Positions 22,110 to 30,365 are shown, numbered from the stretch's first letter. The stretch is 64,000 nucleotides of DNA from Pseudomonas synxantha BG33R (GCF_000263715.2 NZ_CM001514.1:4901674-4965673); one strand, 5' to 3'. A program made the numbers and translations. Notes: a model not told the origin generated them from the letters alone.

Positions 22110-23587
22110 GGCTGGGTACCGGAAAAAGTGGTGTGAGCGTGGGTGGGCGCTGAAGGCTGCCAACCACCGCCAAGCGCCCGAAACAGGCTGATCTGGCGTT
22201 GCAGCAACTGGCCGTCGGCGTCGGCGCGAGTGGCCTGCAAGCGGATCAGTTCACGCTCGCTGTCCAGCACGTCCAGAAAGTCGATAGACCCGGCGGCGTA
22301 GTTGAATTGGGCCAACCTGTAGGCGTGGCGGCTGCTGTCCAGTGCCTGGCTCAAGGCCGCGTGGCGCTGGCGTTCGCCGTCGTATAACGCCAGGGCCTGG
22401 CGCACCTCCTTGAGGGCCTTGAGCACGCTGGCCTCGAATTGCGCCACCTCTACCTGCTCAAGCGCCCGGGCCTGCTTGACCCGCGCGCGGTTGGCGCGCC
22501 AATTGGGGAACTGCCAGGTGATCAGCGGGCCAATGCCGAACATCACCGCGCTGCTATCGCCCAGCTCATGGAATTTGTTGGCTGAGGAAGACACTGAAGC
22601 GCCGAAGGTGACCTTGGGGTACAGGTCGGCCTGGACGATATCCACTTGCAGCGTGGCCGCCTGCAACGCTCTCTCGGCCTGACGGATGTCGGGGCGGCGC
22701 GCCAATAATTGCCAGCCATCGCCCACCGGCAGTTCGGCATTGAGGTGTGGAACCACCTCACAGCTCGCAGCGCCAGCGCCTTGCTCCAAATCAGCCACGC
22801 CGGTCAGCATTGCCAGTTCGTACAGCGCAGCCTGTCGACGCGCCTCCAGCATCGGCAGCAAGGCTTGGGTTTCGCCCTGCAAGGCTTGCATACGCGTGTA
22901 TTCAAGGTCCGTCACCACACCGGCCTGGCGCTGGCGATCAATCAACGCCAGGCTGCGCCCGACCACGTCCAACGAATGACGCTGGACCTTGGCACGAACA
23001 CCGAGGGCACAAGCATTCACATAGGCGCGGGTGGTTTGCGCCACGACCGTGATGCGCAACAGGTCTTCGGCGTCCTGCGCCGCCGCGGCTTGCACCTGGG
23101 CTCGTTCGATCGTGCGCTGGACCTGGCCCCACACATCCACTTGATACGCCAATTCCATGCCTGGGTTGAACGCCCATTCCGACGGTGCATGGCTATCGGT
23201 GGCCTTGGCCAGGGTCTGGTCATCGGCGGTCTTGCCGTAAGCGGCACCCAATGACGCTTGGGTGGACGGCCAGCGCTCGGCATCAGCCTGCATGATCCCG
23301 GCCAGCATCGCCTGCACATGGGCCTGGGCCGCTACCAGGTCACGGTTGTGCAGCAATGCCTGCTGCACCAGCCCATCGAGCTGTGGATCGTTGTACAACT
23401 GCCACCAGCGCTCGGGTAATGCCTGGGCCGAAACACCTTGCGGCAGATGGCTCAGGGCATTGATTCGTTCGGGATGTGGCTGTGCCGGCGTATGCGCGAC
23501 CCAGGATGAACAACCCGCCAACAACGCCACCGCCACGCCGAGCAGCGAGAGACGGCCATGCCGTGGGGAAAAAGAAGGCGAACCCAT
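22106..23587 (-). CDS. NodT-family outer-membrane efflux lipoprotein
   Basis: 493 residues, starting MGSPSFSPRHGRLSLLG. The open frame runs further upstream, but this start gives a proper lipoprotein signal with lipobox LLAGCSS. The two OEP repeats are seen, with ELAYQVDVWGQVQRTIERA and DIRQAERALQAATLQVDIVQADLYPKVTFGAS typical of RND/MFS channel proteins (partial quotes). It forms the trimeric exit duct of the OMF-HlyD-MFS operon. This gene order with the channel first is frequent in pseudomonads. No regulator gene adjoins it. Confidence 0.92.
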   Translation of the reverse strand: MGSPSFSPRHGRLSLLGVAVALLAGCSSWVAHTPAQPHPERINALSHLPQGVSAQALPERWWQLYNDPQLDGLVQQALLHNRDLVAAQAHVQAMLAGIMQADAERWPSTQASLGAAYGKTADDQTLAKATDSHAPSEWAFNPGMELAYQVDVWGQVQRTIERAQVQAAAAQDAEDLLRITVVAQTTRAYVNACALGVRAKVQRHSLDVVGRSLALIDRQRQAGVVTDLEYTRMQALQGETQALLPMLEARRQAALYELAMLTGVADLEQGAGAASCEVVPHLNAELPVGDGWQLLARRPDIRQAERALQAATLQVDIVQADLYPKVTFGASVSSSANKFHELGDSSAVMFGIGPLITWQFPNWRANRARVKQARALEQVEVAQFEASVLKALKEVRQALALYDGERQRHAALSQALDSSRHAYRLAQFNYAAGSIDFLDVLDSERELIRLQATRADADGQLLQRQISLFRALGGGWQPSAPTHAHTTFSGTQP

Positions 23588-23865
23588 CGAGTAAATCCAG
23601 AAGGCCAAGTAGAGACGCAGGGTAAAAGCGCAGCGGGGTGCGCATCTCCCGAGTTCTGGACAACCATCGTTTTGATTGGGACAAGGTGCGAGGTGGCTTG
23701 GCAGTACTCGATCCAAATGTGGGAGGGGGCTTGCCCCCGATAAGCATGGGTATCTACACAACTCTGACGTAGCAACCATCAGTAACCACGATGCGAAGCG
23801 AGCCGCTCTTGATCTTGATCTGCTTTTGATCTCAGGCGCCCCGTCAAACCACGCTGGCCGGAATT

Positions 23866-23959
23866 CGACAGGGATTTGGGGGGTAAACCGGCAGGGATGC
23901 CGGTTTAGCCGCCCCGCGCCATGGATGGCGCGTGGCGGCGGCCCCCCAAATCCCTGTCG
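23866..23959. repeat. Branched inverted repeat (outer stem with two inner hairpins)
   Basis: Outer arms CGACAGGGATTTGGGGGG (23866-23883) and its exact complement (23942-23959) enclose two smaller palindromes. One is AAACCGGCAGGGATGCCGGTTT (23885-23906) and the other is built on CGCGCCATGGATGGCGCG (about 23915-23932). A single strand would fold as a three-way junction. It looks like a member of an intergenic repeat family of fluorescens-group genomes, but I cannot name it. Confidence 0.75.
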
Positions 23960-24240
23960 GATTACGGGCACACCGAGCCTGAGCGAGGTGCCGAGTGGTG
24001 GGGCGAAGGCCTTTTGCTTACTTTTGGGCGTCTCCAAAAGTGAGTCGCTGTAAGAGCGAAACCATAAGCGGCCGTTACCGCAGCAACGGATATGTACTCG
24101 GTCTGATCCAACATCCTGGTCGGCTGTCAGGCCGCCTTCGCAGGCAAGCCAGCTCCCACATTTGGATCGCGTCGCATCATTTAGATAGTCGGTGGCTGTC
24201 AGGCCGCCACGGGAGCAAGCTCCCTCGCCACAGGTTCAGG

Positions 24241-24354
24241 GCCATGCCAAAGTTGTGTAGAGACCTATGCCCCGATAAGGGAGTGTCAGTTAGCAAATCT
24301 GTAACTGCCCCAACGCCATCGGGGCATAGGTCTCTACACAACTCCTGGCATGGC
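24241..24354. repeat. Long hairpin repeat with 26-bp perfect arms
   Basis: Arms AGTTGTGTAGAGACCTATGC... (24251-24276) and the exact reverse complement (24318-24343) are extended by GCCATGCCA / TGGCATGGC (24241-24249, 24346-24354) across a small bulge. The 41-base loop contains CAGTTAGCAAATCTGTAACTG, itself palindromic. A degenerate copy is at 29246-29330 and a half copy near 23748-23770. Confidence 0.85.
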
Positions 24355-24552
24355 GCTGTAGCAGGCCATCGCGGGGTTTGCTCGTCTTGGGGGAAGCGAG
24401 CTATGTCGGCAATTGCAGGAAGAGGTTGTGGGCATCATATCGTTTCTCCTTTTTAGGGCAGACCGCCAGGAGCGTTCGGCGCGTCTTGAGTGCGCAAATA
24501 ACCCGCACATCAGAAAAAATGCACAAATGCATATTTTTCCTTGAAAACTTCA

Positions 24553-24568
24553 CTGTATGAATACACAG
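24553..24568 (+). promoter_or_regulatory. LexA (SOS) box of the bacteriocin gene
   Basis: CTGTATGAATACACAG has the CTG-N10-CAG frame and the TAT/ATA core of LexA boxes. It lies 120 bases before the bacteriocin ATG in an AT-rich promoter region with TTGAAA at 24541. SOS induction is the usual control of pore-forming colicins, whereas many S-type pyocins use PrtN boxes; no PrtN box was seen. Confidence 0.75.
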
Positions 24569-24687
24569 TATCAGTAGGCCTCATCTTATGCCGATTCATC
24601 GCTACCGACGAGCAGCGCGGCGAGGCCGAGCCAGAGGGGTAATTCCCAACAATTGACCGAAATATATATCGATAAGGATATCGACTC

Positions 24688-26076
24688 ATGACTATCGTTC
24701 TTCCACCCATCGTCGTCACTGCCACCGAGCCCGGTTACCCGGCAAATCCTGGAGGCCTGCCGTTTCCCGCGCCGAACCCGGCAGTTGTGTTCCAAGGGCA
24801 GATGCTGGAGCGCTTTGCTTATTATCGCCAGGGGTTGTGGCGCGAGATGCTAATCAAAATCGCCAACGAACAGGTCACCTGGGGAATGACAGGGGGGCCA
24901 GCGCCAGGGATCGTCCATGATTTGCAATCGGTGCCGTTTGCAGATAGCTATCTTTACTTTAATCCGGGCCTGACTTCTGGCCATGGTCTGAATTACGCCC
25001 AGCAATATTTCCAATCAGGTGGCGTAACCTCCTCTCCAGGCCTCTCGGGCGGTGACCTGACTCCGGTCGCGGCCGTTGGGCACTTTCTTTACGGCAAAGG
25101 TACTCCAACCGAAACCTCAATCAACCTATTCGGGCTGAACTCACCGAGCATCTCAAGCGCTGTGTTCAATGATGTTCTAGCCTCAGCGCCAATTGGAACG
25201 TCGCCGATTTCCATTGGCAATATTCCTTTTACGCCAGACGCCACGTCCTGGCAGCTTGCAACGTGGATAGACAATCTTTCCCTGACCTTGCAAGGCACCC
25301 TCAATAAGGGTCAAGACGGTAGTTATCAATTTAACGGCTCTGTATCCGCCGCCAACCACACCTACGATTCGATGCCTGCCGGTTTCAAAGCGGCCATCGG
25401 CGAAGCGGCTGCAAATACGCTTCAAAGCGTATTTGACGCTCATGGCGCTATGCCCTTTGAGGTCGTGATCAAAGGCGAAACCGCAGTTACCGTTACCAAA
25501 GAGCTCACACCCGATGAAAAGGCTGCCTATACAGACGCTGTCAGCTTCGTATCGACCGCCAACGAACAAATGCTTCAAAAATATGGTGCCAACTTGAGCA
25601 AAGTCGCCCAAGACATGCAGGCTGAGATCGCTGGCAAGAAAGTCAGAAGTTATGCGGAAGCAATGGCGACCTTTGAGAAAATCAGCGCTAACCCCGCTAT
25701 GAAACTGAATGCGTTGGACACCCAAGCAGTGGTTGATGCGCTGAATGCACTGGATAAGGCGAGCTTTGCGGATAACATCACCCGTTTGGGCAAAGCATTC
25801 GGTGTGGTCGGTAAAGTCGTACAAGCAGAAGCCATCCGCGAGAAAACCGTTTCCGGTTTTCAAACCGGCGACTGGAAGCCTCTGATGCTTGAACTTGAAG
25901 CGATGGCAGTCGGCACAGGTGCTGGAATTTTGCTCGCCACCAGCATGGCGTTCTTCTTTCCTGTTTTTGCGTCGGCTGCCGCTGGAGTCGTCGTGGTGGC
26001 CTTGATGATGGCAGCCACCGCTGCCTATTTTGATGCAGCCAAAGTCGATGAGATCAACAACCTGATTCTTAACTAA
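24688..26076 (+). CDS. Chimeric bacteriocin: colicin M-like plus pore-forming domain (PmnH type)
   Basis: 462 residues, no signal peptide, aagga site 9 bases before the ATG. Residues 4-12 (VLPPIVVTA) look like a TonB box. Residues about 120-272 align without gaps to colicin M in its best blocks: PVAAVGHFLYGKGTPTETSI, GTSPIS, LTLQGTL, and GSYQFNG to AAIGE. Of colicin M's catalytic set (D226, Y228, D229, H235, R236), Y226 and D227 are kept here, but H224, F233 and K234 stand at the other three. Residues about 273-462 are a colicin pore domain: KAFGVVGK, TGDWKPL, a hydrophobic hairpin at about 406-450, and end KVDEINNLILN. The order matches PmnH, a dual-toxin bacteriocin using the ferrichrome receptor (remembered). 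Killing is predicted by inner-membrane pores. Confidence 0.88.
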   Translation: MTIVLPPIVVTATEPGYPANPGGLPFPAPNPAVVFQGQMLERFAYYRQGLWREMLIKIANEQVTWGMTGGPAPGIVHDLQSVPFADSYLYFNPGLTSGHGLNYAQQYFQSGGVTSSPGLSGGDLTPVAAVGHFLYGKGTPTETSINLFGLNSPSISSAVFNDVLASAPIGTSPISIGNIPFTPDATSWQLATWIDNLSLTLQGTLNKGQDGSYQFNGSVSAANHTYDSMPAGFKAAIGEAAANTLQSVFDAHGAMPFEVVIKGETAVTVTKELTPDEKAAYTDAVSFVSTANEQMLQKYGANLSKVAQDMQAEIAGKKVRSYAEAMATFEKISANPAMKLNALDTQAVVDALNALDKASFADNITRLGKAFGVVGKVVQAEAIREKTVSGFQTGDWKPLMLELEAMAVGTGAGILLATSMAFFFPVFASAAAGVVVVALMMAATAAYFDAAKVDEINNLILN

Positions 26077-26156
26077 AACAAAGGGTCCGGGCGAGCCGAG
26101 TCTTGTCCGGGCCCAGCGTGTTAGGATTAAAAATCGTACAACAGGATTTCCGAGCA

Positions 26157-26711
26157 ATGAACAAGTCAATCAAACAGTGCATACCTCTGCCCTATTTATT
26201 CATTGCAATGACCATGGCACCTATATTTTTCATAGCTTTTTTATTTCCTGCAAAGGCCACATCCGCGCCCTATACAAATATTGAAAGCTTCATAAACACC
26301 TACCTGCTCGGCGTGGTAGGGTTTTGGTCGTCTAACTTCCCTTTCAGCTCCACAGTCATAACAAACTACATTGGCTTGTTCGGACCGATATTTGCGGTGA
26401 TCTTTTTCTTGAAGGTCCGCAAGGGGATGATCATCGATGCCGATCAATATGCAAACATGACCATCAGCAAATATCTGTTCGGCCTGATAGTTTTATCGAG
26501 CTTTATCTATATGATCATATCCGTGAGCTATTTTTACCCGCATGATCTGGCGACTCACAACTTGAAATGGCGATTGTTTGGCACACACATATTCACATAT
26601 GCAATATTCTCTTCGGGCGTGCTATTTATTATTTACTTTATTACCTTGATTTCATACTTCTCCTTATTATACATACCGAGACTTTTAATAAAAAAGAATA
26701 AACAGCACTAG
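26157..26711 (+). CDS. Bacteriocin immunity protein, multi-pass inner membrane
   Basis: 184 residues, starting MNKSIKQCIPLPYLF, 80 bases after the bacteriocin stop. Four hydrophobic segments are clear (about 9-30, 70-88, 102-122, 145-172), with a basic tail IKKNKQH. Base composition is much lower in GC than the housekeeping genes. This is the topology of immunity proteins against pore-forming colicins and of ImnH, which partners PmnH. It should protect the producer by blocking the pore domain in the inner membrane. Assignment is by topology and position; I see no sequence motif that proves it. Confidence 0.8.
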   Translation: MNKSIKQCIPLPYLFIAMTMAPIFFIAFLFPAKATSAPYTNIESFINTYLLGVVGFWSSNFPFSSTVITNYIGLFGPIFAVIFFLKVRKGMIIDADQYANMTISKYLFGLIVLSSFIYMIISVSYFYPHDLATHNLKWRLFGTHIFTYAIFSSGVLFIIYFITLISYFSLLYIPRLLIKKNKQH

Positions 26712-26755
26712 CTTCACGCCATATAGCAAGATGACGGATAAAAGGATATTTAGTC

Positions 26756-26782
26756 CCGAAACAGGTGTAAGCCTATTTCGGA
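26756..26782. repeat. Small palindrome, copy 1
   Basis: CCGAAACAGGTGTAAGCCTATTTCGG is an imperfect palindrome with centre TGTAAG, 45 bases after the immunity gene and between convergent genes. A near-identical palindrome is at 33440-33465. It may act as a bidirectional transcript end, though no T-run is seen. Confidence 0.6.
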
Positions 26783-26821
26783 TTGGAGACCATATCCCCT
26801 TCTCCCACTGCCACACCAATA

Positions 26822-27700
26822 CTAGTGCCCTTTGCTGTCTTTACGGCTTTTCAGCCCCAGCAACCGCCCCCACCACCCAGACTCGGCACTTGAATCAGGT
26901 GTTGGTATCACTTTCTCATTGGGATGTAGCAAATCACCCGGATAGTGCTCATGCCCAATGCAATCGCTGTCCTCAAGCCCAAATACTTTCACGGCGGCGA
27001 CCGCCTCAAAACACCAGCGGCCGAAGTAGCTTCCCATCTCAAGTGGGTGCATTACCGGATCACCATAAATGTACCACCACGGTTGCTGTTTACCGCGCCT
27101 GTTCAGCTCTGGATACCAATGCTCCACGAACGCCAGCAGTAGAGTTGCTTGCTGCGCCTGTTGCGCATCAATTGCCTTGAGCAGTCTCGCATATGGCTTG
27201 GCGTGTAGCAGCTTCTCCCCAATTTCCCGCTCTGGTTGGCGGTACGCAATGATCCGATCCAGCAGAATGTCCTGCCCCCCATCACCTATTAACGCAACCA
27301 ATCGAAGCCACTGCTCATCGGGAATTTCCAGAGCAAGCGCTAGCCCCACCAGCCAGAAACAATAGATGTAATGGTTTAAATCGGTCAGTTCGAAGGTCCA
27401 GTCTCGGCAAGTCTTAAGATCATTTTCAGCGCATATTTTGTCGGACTCTCGGTTGGAAATTTCCCATGCATCCAGAACGCCGGGGAAGAATGTTGCAATC
27501 GTCGTAATATTTCCACCACTCGAGTAGCCCCGTATAGCCGCGCGCAAATTATCTTTGGCAAAGTCAAACGTAAATTGCGCTCTATATACGGGATTAGCCG
27601 AAGGCTCCGACAGAATCTTGCCGGCACGCTCAATCCATTGCAGATCTTTTGCCTCACGATCATCCCAATACTGCTTACTTCCCCAAGGTGCACGAATCAT
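26822..27700 (-). CDS. PoNi-like immunity protein (DUF1910/DUF1911)
   Basis: 292 residues, soluble. The N-terminal part (KQYWDDREAKDLQWIE, AIRGYSSGG) resembles DUF1910 and the C-terminal part (SYFGRWCFEAVAAVKVFGL, HYPGDLLHP) resembles DUF1911. Together they make the PoNi family, which neutralises PoNe nuclease toxins delivered by type VI or other systems. A GGAG site sits 7 bases before the ATG. No PoNe nuclease is visible next to it; the upstream genes on the same strand are a protease-like protein and an unknown partner. It may be an orphan immunity gene or the immunity of that unusual pair. Confidence 0.75.
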   Translation of the reverse strand: MIRAPWGSKQYWDDREAKDLQWIERAGKILSEPSANPVYRAQFTFDFAKDNLRAAIRGYSSGGNITTIATFFPGVLDAWEISNRESDKICAENDLKTCRDWTFELTDLNHYIYCFWLVGLALALEIPDEQWLRLVALIGDGGQDILLDRIIAYRQPEREIGEKLLHAKPYARLLKAIDAQQAQQATLLLAFVEHWYPELNRRGKQQPWWYIYGDPVMHPLEMGSYFGRWCFEAVAAVKVFGLEDSDCIGHEHYPGDLLHPNEKVIPTPDSSAESGWWGRLLGLKSRKDSKGH

Positions 27701-27792
27701 GGAAAAACTCCATTCAACGCCGCCTTTTTACAGGCGGCGCCTTTATTTACAAGGCAAACCCGGACAGTGTCCGGTGATTACCTAAGAGTTGA

Positions 27793-28392
27793 TCAACTGC
27801 CCAACAGTCCACTGGTGTCCGCCTCGAAGCGCTTGCGGGCCTGATCAGCCGCCGGTTTGAGCAGCATGAGCAGCGCCGCCTCACTGTACAACTGAGTGAC
27901 CGCCAGTTCCTTGGGGGTCGGCTCAATCGGGATCAGCACATCTTCGCTGTCTGCGTGCAGCCAGATTGCCACAACGTGCAATGCCGAGATGAACAGCACT
28001 CGCAGCTCAACGGTTTTACCTTGCAATTGCGGGGACTGTTCCGCCATTTTCAGCGCATCCACCGTCGCCGCGGCCAGGGGCCCGTGGTTGAGCGAGGCGA
28101 ACTCGACATGCCCGCCTACGTCGGCCAATTGCGCATCCGCAATCGTCACGCCATCGGCAAACACCAAGTAATGCCAATCGCCGACCTCAGCGTCTTTCAG
28201 ACCTTTACCGTGAGTCAAATCCTCGAGGGTGAGCGAGTAGCCACGATAGGCTTCGCTCAGCCTGATGTTGCCCGGTGCGGCGGCCGCGAATGAGTGATTG
28301 CGCCCCAGGCCCTGGGTTTGCAGCGCGGCTTGCAACGCCGGACGCAGTGTCTGTACGCCGTTTGAGGGCGCCTTTGGATAAATCAGTTGCAT
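27793..28392 (-). CDS. Unknown protein paired with a papain-like protease
   Basis: 199 residues, no signal peptide or clear membrane helix; begins MQLIYPKAPSNGVQTLRPAL. It has mixed alpha/beta composition, with a hydrophobic strand pair VELRVLFISALHVVAIWL in the middle and a helical Ala/Leu-rich C-terminus. It starts 13 bases after the protease gene, so both are made from one message. I do not recognise the family. It could be an inhibitor/immunity protein, a chaperone or a substrate of the protease. A palindrome CCGGACAGTGTCCGG (27760-27774) follows. Confidence 0.6.
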   Translation of the reverse strand: MQLIYPKAPSNGVQTLRPALQAALQTQGLGRNHSFAAAAPGNIRLSEAYRGYSLTLEDLTHGKGLKDAEVGDWHYLVFADGVTIADAQLADVGGHVEFASLNHGPLAAATVDALKMAEQSPQLQGKTVELRVLFISALHVVAIWLHADSEDVLIPIEPTPKELAVTQLYSEAALLMLLKPAADQARKRFEADTSGLLGS

Positions 28393-28405
28393 GATGCAGC
28401 CCTCC

Positions 28406-28990
28406 TCAGTTTTTTACGGTGAAGTAAGTGTTGGTCCAATTGCCGCCGCCGTTGTACGAACCGGGGAACGCGTTCAACGCACGGGTCGAGTAACCGTAGA
28501 TCGAATCTGCGATCAACAAGTAGTTGCCGTTGGTCCCATAGATCACCAAAAAGTGCGCACCGCCACCGTACCAGGCACAACGCAAACCGATGGGGCGGCC
28601 CCTGTTAATCTGGTTCTGGATGGCCGACATCTGCAACGAGCCTTGATTCATGCCGTTGTAGCTGCGCGTGGTTCGTAAGGCGGAATCCAGATAGCCGTAG
28701 ACGTTGCACGGTCCAGGTTGGTTGCAGCAGTTGCGGTCAAGCTCGCTGCTGGCTACACCGCACTGGGTCCAGGACCCGGTGCCATAGTAGTTGCCGACCG
28801 AGGCAGAGAGCGCCGCCCAGCACCAATTGCTCTGGGTTTGTCTCTGCATGCTGAAATTGAGACTGGCGGCAGCCATTGCTTGGGGCTGTGCAGCCGCTTT
28901 GACTTCGACCAGTTGCGGATCGAGCAGATGGCCGACCAGGCAATTGGGCGGTGTGTCGCCGGTGAGTCGGGTTGTTTCAGTGGATAACAT
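28406..28990 (-). CDS. Papain-like cysteine protease, AvrRpt2/C70-like
   Basis: 194 residues. The catalytic Cys57 is in TQSNWCWAALSASVG, the usual QSNWCWAA block of this family. His145 is in GGGAHFLVIYG and Asp161 in LLIADSIYG, giving a full Cys-His-Asp set. Several extra cysteines (residues 76, 87, 88, 94) suggest disulfides and an oxidising destination. There is no classical signal peptide; the first 45 residues are a non-conserved arm that may be a delivery tag or pro-region. First gene of a minus-strand set with an unknown partner and a PoNi-like immunity gene. Host effector or interbacterial toxin are both possible. Confidence 0.78.
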   Translation of the reverse strand: MLSTETTRLTGDTPPNCLVGHLLDPQLVEVKAAAQPQAMAAASLNFSMQRQTQSNWCWAALSASVGNYYGTGSWTQCGVASSELDRNCCNQPGPCNVYGYLDSALRTTRSYNGMNQGSLQMSAIQNQINRGRPIGLRCAWYGGGAHFLVIYGTNGNYLLIADSIYGYSTRALNAFPGSYNGGGNWTNTYFTVKN

Positions 28991-29374
28991 TTTTCAATCC
29001 TCCATGAATGAAAACCAGCGTCCTGCTGGTAAGCGCGTAGCGGTGTTGCTGAGCTTTCGACGTTCAAGGTGGCCCATATTTGATGGGGGCGTTGCGATCT
29101 GGCTCGAGGTAACCCTAGACGCGCATATGCATATACGCAAACTCATTAATGCATTGGTGCATTTTTTTTTGACAAATGCCTGTGGTTTGTCTGGCGGAGT
29201 GAACCTCAAAAATCCCTCGCCACAGGTTTAGCGTCGTACCGAAGTTGTGTAGATACCTATGCCCCGATGAGGGAGTATCAGTCAGCAAATCTGTAACTGA
29301 CGCACCGCCATCGGGGCAAGCCCCCCTCCCACATTTGGACCGAGGCTGACAGGGAAGCCTATCGCCAAATCAAA
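28991..29374. other. Repeat-bearing spacer between protease and AraC genes
   Basis: No gene supported. It contains the protease promoter region (AT-rich, with A/T runs near 29161-29170), a REP fragment CCCTCGCCACAGG (29217-29229) and a degenerate copy of the 24241 hairpin repeat (29246-29330), in which the right arm has been replaced by REP sequence (GCCCCCCTCCCACATTTGG). Confidence 0.6.
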
Positions 29375-30148
29375 TCACACCAATCGACAGTTACTCGGGG
29401 TGTAACCCATGGTGCGTTTGAACATTGCAGTAAACGCACTCGGGCTCTGATAGCCATGCTCCAACGCCACTTCCAGGATCGACACGCCACTGGCCAGCCG
29501 CTGCATGCTGAGCAACAAGCGCGTGCGCTTGCGCCATTCGCCATAACTCATGCCCAGTTCTTTCTGGAACAACCGAGCCAGGGTGCGTGAACTCATATTG
29601 AGTTGCGCCGCCCAATTCTCCAGTTTCGATTCCTGGGAAGGGTTGTCGATAAAGTCGGCACATAGCGCCTTGAGCCGCGGCTCATCCGGAATCGGCACAT
29701 GCGCCAGCACCCGCTGCGCCCGGTCGAGCTCGGAGAAAATCAGATCGACAATCTGTAGATGGCGCAGCAACGCCGGCTCATTGTCAGGCTCATCGCCCGC
29801 GGCAACAATCAGCTCGCGCAACAACGGCGAAACCCTTATGACCTGACACTCATGCGTCAAGCCGCGATGCGCCCCCGGCGAGATCAACAAAGTGCGCATA
29901 CGCACCTCGCCGGTCATGCGGATCTGATGCTCCATCGCCGGGGGCACCCACAGCGCGTGCCCGGAAGGCAGCACCCAGGTTGTCTGCTGCACCGACACCA
30001 GCATCACACCGTTGATGGCATAGACCAACTGACCCTCGTCATGTCGGTGAGCAGCCACAATGTCGCCGTGAAGATAGTTACCGGCGAGGGCCGCCAATGG
30101 GGTATGCACGTTCATTTCAGCAAGCCGCGAGCAGGTCAGGCCGGCCAC
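29375..30148 (-). CDS. AraC-family transcriptional regulator (cupin sensor)
   Basis: 257 residues from a GTG at 30148, which has AAGGA 11 bases upstream; an ATG at 30115 (MNVHTPLAALAGNYLHG) is a possible shorter start but lacks a ribosome site. The N-terminal cupin-like domain has IVAAHRHDEGQLVYAINGVM and WVLPSGHALWVPPAMEHQI. The C-terminal double helix-turn-helix has LNMSSRTLARLFQKELGMSYGEW and LEVALEHGYQSPSAFTAMFKRTMGYTP. The layout is that of the NimR/YdhB-like group, which often controls an adjacent exporter or itself. No obvious target adjoins it, as both sides are repeats or the autotransporter. Confidence 0.88.
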   Translation of the reverse strand: MAGLTCSRLAEMNVHTPLAALAGNYLHGDIVAAHRHDEGQLVYAINGVMLVSVQQTTWVLPSGHALWVPPAMEHQIRMTGEVRMRTLLISPGAHRGLTHECQVIRVSPLLRELIVAAGDEPDNEPALLRHLQIVDLIFSELDRAQRVLAHVPIPDEPRLKALCADFIDNPSQESKLENWAAQLNMSSRTLARLFQKELGMSYGEWRKRTRLLLSMQRLASGVSILEVALEHGYQSPSAFTAMFKRTMGYTPSNCRLV

Positions 30149-30365
30149 TGTTGGAAGGATCCTTGGGCATCATGTCGCTTCTCCTTTTTTTGAACAGAGT
30201 GACCCATTGGGACTCAGTAGCCACTGGGTCCAATACTAAACAAAGAAAGGGTGCGGGAAATTGCGTATTAGGGTGGGGACTGTGAAAAAACGTCGAGTAA
30301 AAATTAAAAAACCAAAATATCGGCGAGCAAATTTCAAGAAAAAAAGATTATTGCTTTTGGGGATA

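Larger units (their letters stand above)
23588..24687. other. 1.1-kb gene-free, repeat-rich spacer before the bacteriocin
   Basis: No supportable gene. In order: the efflux operon promoter region; a REP fragment at about 23718-23740 followed by a piece of the ACACAACT repeat; a branched inverted repeat at 23866-23959; a conserved-looking tail with (A)AAAGTGAGTCGCTG to about 24115; REP units at 24139-24165 and 24205-24233; a 114-base hairpin at 24241-24354; and the LexA-controlled promoter region of the bacteriocin (24530-24687). Confidence 0.7.

Noticed and set aside
23588..24037. The 150-residue upstream extension of the outer-membrane efflux gene
   Set aside because: It would bury the lipoprotein signal and reads through a branched inverted repeat; the start at 23587 gives a proper lipobox.
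25183..26169. A 328-codon minus-strand frame opposite the bacteriocin
   Set aside because: Antisense to a clearly recognisable toxin gene; Arg/His/Cys-rich with no domain.
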